Shown: positions 57,900 to 64,000 of the stretch, piece by piece | Layout of the letters: each line of letters begins with the position of its first letter | How positions within the stretch are numbered: the first letter of the stretch is position 1 | From: an uncultured Paracoccaceae bacterium | GTDB lineage: Bacteria; Pseudomonadota; Alphaproteobacteria; Rhodobacterales; Rhodobacteraceae | Direction of reading: 5' to 3' | Assembly (NCBI GenBank): GCA_943787985.1 | Contig: CALSOO010000009.1 | Location: 62,001 to 126,000 of the forward strand | Length of the DNA: 64,000 bases | Program-made: the position numbers and the translations under genes | The notes under the pieces: generated by a model | The model's input: only the letters and a program-made list of their open reading frames with translations | Database searches by the model: none | Told to the model about the DNA's origin: nothing

Positions 57900-58814
57900 A
57901 TGCTAAAAGCGGCTATTAGAAAGCTCCGGGGATTTTCCTTGTTGATAGGGATTGGCGTTTTTTTAATAGCCTGTAACGAGGATGGTAGTGGGCCAGTATC
58001 GAGCGTCCCAGCCGTAGCAGTTTCGACAAGCCCATCGCGCATTGCCATTACCGTTGACGATCTTCCTTACGTGACATTTGGAGGAGCAAGTCCCGAAGAT
58101 GGCCTGCGATATGCCGAAAGCATCACATCAGCCCTTCAAGAACACGGGATCGTAGCAACTGGTTTCGTCATCGGGCAGAATATCAACGCTGAAACGCGTC
58201 CTGCGCTACAAGCGTTTGCCGATGCCGGCCATACAATCGGCAACCATAGTTGGACCCACCCAGATTATGGAACCATAACACGGGAAGAATTCCTTGATGA
58301 AACGCGCCGGACTGATGAGGCGTTGGCCGAGTGGATTGCTGCACCAAGGTACTACCGGTTTCCCTATCTGCGCCAAAGTGAAACTGCCGCCAAAAGAGAG
58401 GCTGCGACACAAATCCTGACCGACCTTGGCTACCAGAATGTTCCGGTAACAATCGACAATGATGAATGGCGGTACAATGCAGAATATACAGAGGCTATTG
58501 CAGACGGAAAAAGCGGTGCTGCCGCGATCATAGCGCAGAATTATCTTGCCCACATGCAAGAGCGCACGTCTTACTTTCAAACGCTTGCTGTTGAGGAACT
58601 GGGCGAAGATGTCGATCATATCTTGCCTGTGCATCTCAACAGGATCAACGCGGATCACTTGGGGACACTGCTTGATTGGTACGACGCTCAGGGTTGGACG
58701 TTTATAACAGTTGACGATGCCTTGGCTCACCCATTGTTTTCTCGTGCTGAACTCTATGAAGGTCCCCGTGGCCTGTCCCAAATTGAAAGAGTCCTTGGTG
58801 GTCAGGGCGACTAA
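57900..58814 (+). CDS. Polysaccharide deacetylase-family lipoprotein
   Basis: 304 residues from ATG 57900. The signal ends in a lipobox (GIGVFLIAC, Cys25), so it should be a lipid-anchored envelope protein. The NodB domain has the catalytic/metal Asp pair in IAITVDDLPY (Asp53-Asp54) and the metal His pair in HTIGNHSWTH (His116, His120), plus YYRFPYLR. It removes acetyl or similar groups from a cell-wall or exopolysaccharide. It is more A+T-rich than its surroundings and sits inside decayed genes, which suggests it arrived by transfer together with the 108-residue gene downstream. The open frame upstream is a relic, not part of it. Confidence 0.85.
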   Translation: MLKAAIRKLRGFSLLIGIGVFLIACNEDGSGPVSSVPAVAVSTSPSRIAITVDDLPYVTFGGASPEDGLRYAESITSALQEHGIVATGFVIGQNINAETRPALQAFADAGHTIGNHSWTHPDYGTITREEFLDETRRTDEALAEWIAAPRYYRFPYLRQSETAAKREAATQILTDLGYQNVPVTIDNDEWRYNAEYTEAIADGKSGAAAIIAQNYLAHMQERTSYFQTLAVEELGEDVDHILPVHLNRINADHLGTLLDWYDAQGWTFITVDDALAHPLFSRAELYEGPRGLSQIERVLGGQGD

Positions 58815-58827
58815 GTGAAAACGGGCC

Positions 58828-58851
58828 TTCCAAAAACCACCGTTTTTGGAA
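58828..58851 (+). terminator. Hairpin after the deacetylase gene
   Basis: TTCCAAAAAC, loop CACC, GTTTTTGGAA: a perfect ten-base-pair stem 13 bases after the stop. No long T run. Confidence 0.5.
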
Positions 58852-58954
58852 CAGCCCTAAGGTCCGCTGTGCGGACTTTGCCGACCTTCAAAAAGCGCCC
58901 ACTGCAAGCATCAATAGCCTACCAAAATTACCGCAGCTTTGTTATTGACGTGAC

Positions 58955-59281
58955 ATGTCAATAAACGCGCCAACCCAAGAACAAGCCCGACTTGAGATCA
59001 AAAAACTCTGCCAAAGTATGATGGAGAGTGACATTCGTTTCATCGACGGCACGCGTCAAATTCTGAGACTTGCTTCTGATGCTGCACTCAATGACGATGA
59101 CCCTGATTTAATTGTCTTTGTTGGCATCGCATCCGAAACAGATGAAGTGCCAAGTGAACGTATGTTAGAGCTTTGGAATTCAGAAGCTATTGCCAAACAT
59201 ACTCCCAATTGGGCACATTTAGAAAACTGGGCTGAGGGACATGGCACTGTGGCGTGCCGAAATTTCCTCGCGCGATTTTAA
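58955..59281 (+). CDS. Unknown small soluble protein
   Basis: 108 residues, acidic and soluble, no signal peptide or known motif (NDDDPDLIVFVGIASETDEV, ENWAEGHGTVACRNFLARF). It is clearly more A+T-rich than the regional average, like the deacetylase before it, so both may be one acquired segment. The ribosome site is weak. It could be a stand-alone immunity-type or housekeeping protein; I do not recognise it. The 184 bases after it hold nothing I can name. Confidence 0.45.
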   Translation: MSINAPTQEQARLEIKKLCQSMMESDIRFIDGTRQILRLASDAALNDDDPDLIVFVGIASETDEVPSERMLELWNSEAIAKHTPNWAHLENWAEGHGTVACRNFLARF

Positions 59282-59465
59282 AGGCCAAGCTGCTCAGGCC
59301 TACAAGCGTACATGCCATTAAAGACAACGAAATTGTCTGCTCGGATTATGTAAGCTTGGGCTCGGAGCAGGCATTCGCACTCTTCCCAAAACCACCGTTT
59401 GTTGAACGTTTTTTGCCGGTCGGCTTGCTCGGCATAGGTGCAGCTCCAATAAGAGAGGTTGAACA

Positions 59466-60112
59466 CTACCCAAAGGGCGCCCTCACGCCCTGCGTTGTGT
59501 CCGGCATCAATACGCTTGGTTCAGCTCGTCCGCTTCTGGCTTGATCCAAAACCGGCTCTTGATACACCGACAACAGTTTGCAGGCGTGTTTCAAGGCCCG
59601 CTGCGTAATCTCGACAGACCCTTACGCCGCCCATTGATTGATCGAGTTGTTGTCGAACATTTCGGGCATGACGTAGACCGATTGAAAATTCTCTTGAGTG
59701 TGCGGATGCCCAAGGCAGTGCCCGCCGGGGCCAATGCCTGACACGGCCGCCACAGCTTCGTCAAAGCCGTGCCATTGCACCCCTTGCGCCATGCGGTAAA
59801 CGACGACGGGATCGGCGCGATCAGGTCCCGCACCAATCCACGGTTCGGAAACATCATTTCCCCGACCACTTTTGCCCCCGCCGCTTTCCAGTCTGCCAAT
59901 GCGATGTTGTCGCGAAACACACCGCCCACGTTTTCCAGAATATCCATCGACGCAACGTCAATGTGTTCAACTTGGGCGCTGTCCATGACGTCGCAAACTG
60001 GCAGGGTGTTGGTCAGCCCGGGCAACATCTCGGAATTGGGCGCCCTGCGCAAAGCCCGCCTTGCGCTGCGCTCCCCTGCGCGGCGTTGGGTCGGTGCAGT
60101 TGTCTCACTCAT
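59466..60112 (-). pseudogene. Trimethylamine methyltransferase (MttB) family relic
   Basis: Reading from ATG 60112, the N-terminus is a good MttB/COG5598 start (QRRAGERSARRALRRAP, DVASMDILENVGGVFRD, NRGLVRDLIAPIPSSF). It then jumps, with a frame change, to the family C-terminus (TQENFQSVYVMPEMFDNNSI, NQWAA, then GSVEITQRALKHACKLLSVY), which is itself broken by TAA at about 59622-59624 and closes at TAG 59466-59468. About 300 central residues of the usual ~500 are missing. It once acted on a methylated amine, in keeping with the FAD oxidoreductase and aldehyde dehydrogenase relics nearby. Confidence 0.82.
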
Positions 60113-60251
60113 GTGGCTGTCTCCGCCTGCTTGAGCGATGCACCGTCATGGGTCGCATGTGCGTGACTTACCGAAGTGTTTTGCCACTCAGCGACACCAG
60201 AGGGCGAAAACCTGCTTGACTGGAGCCTGCACAGGCAGTTGGCATGGCGCC

Positions 60252-61277
60252 ATGAATATCTTTGAAAACACCCCGCGCCGTGCCGTTACCGGTCTGTCTG
60301 ATATCCCTTTCCCGAGCACGGATGCTGCTGCCGTGCAATCGCTGTTGGACCGCTGTCCGCATGCGGCCCAAACGCCGTTGATCAACGCAACCGCCCTTGC
60401 CGCCGAGGTGGGAATAGGCGCGCTTTGGCTCAAGGACGAGCGTGCCCGCATGGGCTTGGGCAGTTTCAAGGCCTTGGGGGCCGCTTATGTCATTGCCCAT
60501 GATGCGCAAACCAAGGACGTCAGCGCCGTCACCTATGTTACAGCCAGTGCCGGAAATCACGGAATGTCGGTGGCCGCTGGTGCGCAAGCCTTTGGGGCCA
60601 GTGCGGTCGTCTATATCGCCGAAACTGTGCCGGAAAGCTTTGCGCAGCGGTTGCGCGCCTTTGGAACAGATGTGCGCCGTGAGGGGGCGATTTACGAGGA
60701 CAGCATGGCCGCCGCCGCAAAAGCGGCAAAGGACAACGGCTGGCAATTGCTGTCAGACAGTTCGTGGGACGGATACACCGACCGCCCCTATCGTGTGATG
60801 GAAGGCTACACTGTGCTGATGGCCGAGGCGATCGCACAAGTTCCGCAGGCTCCGAGCCATATTTTCCTTCAGGCGGGTGTTGGCGGTTTGGCTGGTGCTT
60901 GTGCTGCATTGGCGCGGGAGGCATGGGGCAGCGTCCCTCGGGTGATCGTGGTGGAACCCTATCAGGCGCCCGCTCTTGTGGCGTCTATGCAGGCGGGTGC
61001 GTTTGTGGTGTCTGAAGGGGGCGTGTCGGACATGGGGCGCCTTGACTGCAAGGAGGCGTCTTTGATCGCCCTCAAAGGTCTGGCGCGGGATGCCGATACT
61101 TTTGTGACATTGACGGAGGATGAGGGGCTGCGCGGTGCACAGGCCACAGCGCATCACGACATGGCTGCCAGCGCATCGGGGGCGGCAGGCGTGGCTGCCG
61201 TGCTGCAGGCGCAGGGGGCGTTCGGGCTCGATTCCAGCTCCACAGTGTTGTGTATTCTCAGCGAAGGACCTGCATGA
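60252..61277 (+). CDS. PLP-dependent ammonia-lyase (diaminopropionate ammonia-lyase-like)
   Basis: 341 residues from ATG 60252. A fold type II PLP enzyme: the Schiff-base Lys73 is in GLGSFKALGAAYV, TASAGNHGMSVAAGAQAFGA binds the phosphate-linked face, and LQAGVGGLAGACAA is the glycine loop. The sequence fits the diaminopropionate ammonia-lyase/threonine dehydratase group, which eliminates ammonia from 2,3-diaminopropionate, serine or similar. Its TGA overlaps the next start (ATGA). The set lyase, M24 hydrolase and racemase-like protein resembles part of the eut/doe ectoine-degradation clusters of marine bacteria (EutB, EutD/DoeA, EutA), but the other members are absent. Confidence 0.82.
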   Translation: MNIFENTPRRAVTGLSDIPFPSTDAAAVQSLLDRCPHAAQTPLINATALAAEVGIGALWLKDERARMGLGSFKALGAAYVIAHDAQTKDVSAVTYVTASAGNHGMSVAAGAQAFGASAVVYIAETVPESFAQRLRAFGTDVRREGAIYEDSMAAAAKAAKDNGWQLLSDSSWDGYTDRPYRVMEGYTVLMAEAIAQVPQAPSHIFLQAGVGGLAGACAALAREAWGSVPRVIVVEPYQAPALVASMQAGAFVVSEGGVSDMGRLDCKEASLIALKGLARDADTFVTLTEDEGLRGAQATAHHDMAASASGAAGVAAVLQAQGAFGLDSSSTVLCILSEGPA

Positions 61278-62425
61278 TGGCAGATGCGCGCGGCTTTCCT
61301 GATGCGGAGTATCACGCGCGGCTCGAACGTGCCCAGAGGTTGATGGCCGCCGCCGACATGGATGCGTTGCTGCTCACATCCGAACCTGATGTGCGCTATT
61401 TTACAGGGTTTCTGACGCGGTTTTGGGAAAGCCCCACACGCCCGTGGTTTTTGGTGGTGCCTGCATCTGGCAACCCGATTGCGGTGATTCCTGCCATTGG
61501 GGCGGCGTTGATGGCGAGCACTTGGGTTAAGGATATTCGCACATGGCGTGCGCCCGACTACAATGACGATGGGGTGTTCCTGCTGTGCGAGACCTTGTCC
61601 GACGTGATTGGGCGCGCCGGCAGAGTGGGGGTGCCCTCCGGTCTTGAGACACATTTGCGCATGCCGCTTGAAACTTGGAATGTCATATCCACCCGCGTGA
61701 AAACCTGTGGGGATGCAGGGGTGATGCACCGGTTGCGCAACATAAAATCAGAGGCCGAGATCGCCAAGATCGAAACCACCTGTGCGATTGCCGATCGCGC
61801 CTTTGCGCGGGTTCCACAGATCGCACAAAAAGATGTGCCGTTGGAGCAGGTGTTTCGCCGCTTTCAGATGCTTCTGCTCGAAGAGGGCGCGGATTGGGTG
61901 CCGTATCTGGCCGGCGCCTCAGGGCAGGGCGGATACAGCGACGTGATTTCCCCCGCCACTGAAGCCCCTTTGCAGGACGGGGATGTGTTGATGCTCGACA
62001 CTGGGGCCGTGCGCGATGGCTATTTCTGTGATTTTGATCGCAACTTTGCCGTAGGGCATGCATCGCCCGAGGTCAGCCGGGCGCAGGAGAAATTGCTGGA
62101 GGCGGTCACAAAAGGGGTCGAGGCCGCAAAGCCGGGGGCGCAAGTCTGTGACTTGTTTCATGCGATGGACGCGGTGCTCACCGGTGGGGCAGGCGGGTCT
62201 GATGAGGGGCGTTTGGGGCATGGGTTGGGGATGCAGCTGACCGAAGGTGTGTCCTTGATCGCGGCGGATCACAGTTTGCTTGAGCCGGGGATGGTTCTAA
62301 CGCTGGAGCCGGGTGTGGCGCTGGGGCAAGGACGGATGATGGTGCACGAAGAAAATATCGTGATCACTCAAACAGGTGCGCGGTTTCTGAACACGCGCGC
62401 GCAAGGCGCATTGGTGCAAATATGA
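61274..62425 (+). CDS. M24-family metallohydrolase (Xaa-Pro peptidase / ectoine hydrolase-like)
   Basis: 383 residues from ATG 61274, inside the stop of the lyase gene. The creatinase-type N-terminal domain (EPDVRYFTGFLTRFWE) is followed by the pita-bread domain with metal ligands in LMLDTGAVRDGYFCDFDRNF (two Asp), GRLGHGLGMQLTEG (His), LTLEPGVALGQG (Glu) and VHEENIVIT (Glu). It hydrolyses an amide or cyclic amidine bond; ectoine hydrolase DoeA/EutD is a close family member. The next gene overlaps its stop by ATGA. Confidence 0.85.
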   Translation: MMADARGFPDAEYHARLERAQRLMAAADMDALLLTSEPDVRYFTGFLTRFWESPTRPWFLVVPASGNPIAVIPAIGAALMASTWVKDIRTWRAPDYNDDGVFLLCETLSDVIGRAGRVGVPSGLETHLRMPLETWNVISTRVKTCGDAGVMHRLRNIKSEAEIAKIETTCAIADRAFARVPQIAQKDVPLEQVFRRFQMLLLEEGADWVPYLAGASGQGGYSDVISPATEAPLQDGDVLMLDTGAVRDGYFCDFDRNFAVGHASPEVSRAQEKLLEAVTKGVEAAKPGAQVCDLFHAMDAVLTGGAGGSDEGRLGHGLGMQLTEGVSLIAADHSLLEPGMVLTLEPGVALGQGRMMVHEENIVITQTGARFLNTRAQGALVQI

Positions 62426-63147
62426 GCACGTATTCCTATACATCGACCCCTGATGGGTCTCCACCTTTGGGCTTGGTCGTGTTGCAAAGCGACGAGACCA
62501 TAGAACACGACATGCGCCGCCTTTTGGGAGCAAACGCGCCCTATGTGTCGCGGGTTCCGAGTGCTCCGGTTGTGACGGCACAAACTTTGCAATCCATGGA
62601 GGCGCATATCGCGGCCTCTGCTGCGCTTTTACCGGCGGCGCAAGCGTTCGGGGCTGTGGGGTACGGGTGCACGTCCGGCACAGCGCAAATCGGTGCCGCA
62701 CGGATCGAGGCGCTGGTAAAAACAGGCATCACAACGGCGCATGTGACCAATCCGTTGTCGGCCTTGGTGGCGGCGTGCACGGAATTGAGCCTAAAGCGAT
62801 TGGCCTTTGTGTCCCCCTATGTGGCAGAGGTGTCGGACACATTGCGCTCGGCGTTGCGCGCACAGAACATCGAAAGTCCAAGCTTTGGCAGCTTTGATGA
62901 GGCGCAAGAGGAAAAAGTGGTGCGCATTGATAACGCGTCCATCTCAAAGGCCGCGCGAGGCGTGTATGCGCAGGGACCTGTGGACGGGATATTCCTATCG
63001 TGCACAAATTTGCGCACGTTGGATGTGATCGCACCGCTGGAAGAGGAGCTTGGGGTGCCTGTGCTGAGCAGCAATCTTGTGCTGGGCTGGCATATGGCCA
63101 AACTTGCCGGTGTCGGGATCACAGGGCCAGGCCGCTTGTTGGCCTGA
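62422..63147 (+). CDS. Asp/Glu racemase-superfamily protein (EutA / maleate isomerase-like)
   Basis: 241 residues. The two catalytic cysteines of the racemase/arylmalonate decarboxylase superfamily are present in AVGYGCTSGTAQ (Cys83) and GIFLSCTNLRT (Cys194), placed symmetrically. EutA in ectoine clusters and maleate isomerase belong here. It is the last gene of the three-gene overlapping operon, so its substrate is likely a product or isomer of the M24 or lyase step. Cytosolic, no signal. Confidence 0.83.
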   Translation: MSTYSYTSTPDGSPPLGLVVLQSDETIEHDMRRLLGANAPYVSRVPSAPVVTAQTLQSMEAHIAASAALLPAAQAFGAVGYGCTSGTAQIGAARIEALVKTGITTAHVTNPLSALVAACTELSLKRLAFVSPYVAEVSDTLRSALRAQNIESPSFGSFDEAQEEKVVRIDNASISKAARGVYAQGPVDGIFLSCTNLRTLDVIAPLEEELGVPVLSSNLVLGWHMAKLAGVGITGPGRLLA

Positions 63148-63162
63148 CCGCTCAGCGGTCAG

Positions 63163-63321
63163 TTACCAGGCAGAGTTTGTCATGATCATGCGTGCCACGT
63201 CGGTGCGGCGCATGTTGCGGTGTGCAAATTCTTCGTCGGAAAGCGTGTGAACGGCCATGTGCGCGTCAACGTTTTGTGTTGCGGAGAAGCGGGTGCGAAG
63301 GGCGTTAAGAATACGTGTCAT
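63163..63321 (-). CDS. Small basic protein, DUF1127-like
   Basis: 52 residues from ATG 63321 (AGGA eight bases upstream). The pattern VHTLSDEEFAHRNMRRTDVA recalls the short alphaproteobacterial DUF1127 proteins, some of which bind RNA, but the match is loose. No signal or membrane segment. It faces the preceding operon tail to tail with a 15-base gap. Confidence 0.5.
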   Translation of the reverse strand: MTRILNALRTRFSATQNVDAHMAVHTLSDEEFAHRNMRRTDVARMIMTNSAW

Positions 63322-63559
63322 GTCTTTGATCCTGATTGTTCTGTTGGGTCGGACATAATGCTGCATTGCGGCGTTTGGCAGGGGCGAATGCGCAAAGCCG
63401 CCTTGCGTTTGGCGCAAGGGTAGGGCGGTCTTGGTTAACGAGATCCCTGTTTTTGATGCCCAGGTGTCAAATCCGGCCTGCTTGGACGCCTTCTACGCCC
63501 CCGTCCCCCACACGGGTCCCACACTGGTCCCAAACGGGCAAGACACTGCATCCAAAGGG

Positions 63560-63952
63560 TCAGTTTGTTTCGCCAAAGAGGCGCAAGTCTTCGGTGCGGG
63601 TGCGGGTCAAACGCTCGAGGCAGAACAGGGCGATCATCGGTTGCATGCTGCCACCGCGTGCCATTGTGCTTTCGGCTTCGCAGGCTTGGTCGCGGTAGGT
63701 GATCCAGCTGCGCTGGGCATTGCGCAACATTTTCGCGCTTGGCACGTCACCGTCCTCGAGGAATTCATCCTGCGCTTTGGCAGCCGCCATCGCCATGCCC
63801 TACGCAAGGTTCAGATCACCGTCTGCGGCCTCATAGGCTTGAGCGGCACAGCTGTTTATCTGGGCTTGGGACGCGGCATTGGAACAATCCACGGTTTGGG
63901 CATGAACCGGAGCGGTGAAGGCAAAAAGGCAAAAGAGAAGACGAAAACGCAT
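63560..63952 (-). pseudogene. LprI/DUF1311-family secreted protein, amber at codon 51
   Basis: The complete frame is 130 residues: a signal peptide (MRFRLLFCLFAFTAPVHAQ) and then a DUF1311 domain with its cysteines (VDCSNAASQAQINSCAAQAY, RSWITYRDQACEAE, IALFCLERLT). Codon 51 is TAG (63800-63802) within DGDLNLA-stop-GMAMAAAK, where the family has an aromatic residue. Everything after it is intact up to TGA at 63560. A single base change from Trp or Tyr explains it. LprI-type proteins inhibit lysozyme at the cell envelope. If translated, it needs readthrough, because no start after the TAG would restore secretion. Confidence 0.72.
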
Positions 63953-64000
63953 GTGAAAAATTCCTGATTGATATTCCGCACTTTGCAACCAAAACAGGAA

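Noticed and set aside
59254-59544. 96-codon frame after the 108-residue gene, and a reverse 62-codon frame there
   Set aside because: No ribosome site and no family resemblance; the region looks like decayed sequence next to the MttB relic.
59466-60112. MttB-family gene plus in-frame TAG codons: pyrrolysine coding?
   Set aside because: The MttB copy is a relic with a large deletion and a TAA, the TAG codons lie in unrelated genes at aromatic or Gln positions, TAG ends about ten normal genes, and no pyl genes are visible.
63431-63967. 178-codon forward frame at the right end
   Set aside because: Antisense to the LprI-like gene, whose signal peptide and cysteines are clearly real.

Overview
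The window looks like the chromosome of a marine alphaproteobacterium of the Rhodobacterales (Roseobacter-like). It is GC-rich (judged by eye), has two TRAP transporter systems, a betaine-type ABC system with a tandem permease, an OxyR/KatG pair and a compact threonate/erythronate operon. The genus cannot be named from the sequence.

Layout. (1) 1-6254: an operon of large proteins I do not recognise. The first carries an in-frame amber codon and the second is split by a -1 frameshift at GGGAAAAAG. (2) 6344-16735: aldehyde dehydrogenase and an M19-like protein, then a reverse-strand betaine-type ABC system (binding protein interrupted by an amber codon, ATPase, tandem permease, esterase), an amino-acid ABC system and an AhpD-like protein. 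(3) 16768-19180: two response regulators around a soluble histidine kinase. (4) 19260-22802: ltnD-otnK-otnC-otnI in overlapping order. (5) 22900-26164: oxyR divergent from katG, with a terminator. (6) 26386-39687: eleven genes on one strand. These are two unknown proteins, a DyP peroxidase, a cytochrome P450, two tandem GST-like proteins, a LodA-like quinoprotein oxidase with its LodB partner, and then a type VI secretion cargo module (DUF4123 adaptor, putative effector, SUMF1-fold putative immunity protein). (7) 39699-39967: a miniature inverted-repeat element with CTAG at both ends. (8) 39964-52957: TRAP operon 1 with aldehyde dehydrogenase, GMC oxidoreductase and rhodanese, TRAP operon 2, an IclR regulator and a glutathione-dependent formaldehyde dehydrogenase. 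(9) 53007-56267: a small membrane protein and an isoquinoline-1-oxidoreductase-type molybdenum hydroxylase pair. (10) 56327-60112: a decayed region with remnants of GntR, aldehyde dehydrogenase, FAD oxidoreductase and MttB genes around two more A+T-rich genes. (11) 60252-63952: a three-gene operon (PLP lyase, M24 peptidase, Asp/Glu racemase-like) and two small genes, one with an amber codon.

Two themes stand out. The first is the 26-40 kb block, where oxidative enzymes lie directly upstream of a T6SS adaptor/effector/immunity triplet. The second is a recurring fault: five otherwise well-preserved or tightly coupled frames (unknown protein 1, the betaine-binding protein, the DUF4123 adaptor, the LprI-like protein and the GntR relic) are each broken by TAG, while TAG also ends about ten normal genes here. 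Recent nonsense mutation is the simplest reading. Readthrough or an amber suppressor tRNA is the interesting alternative. No tRNA, rRNA or CRISPR array was seen.
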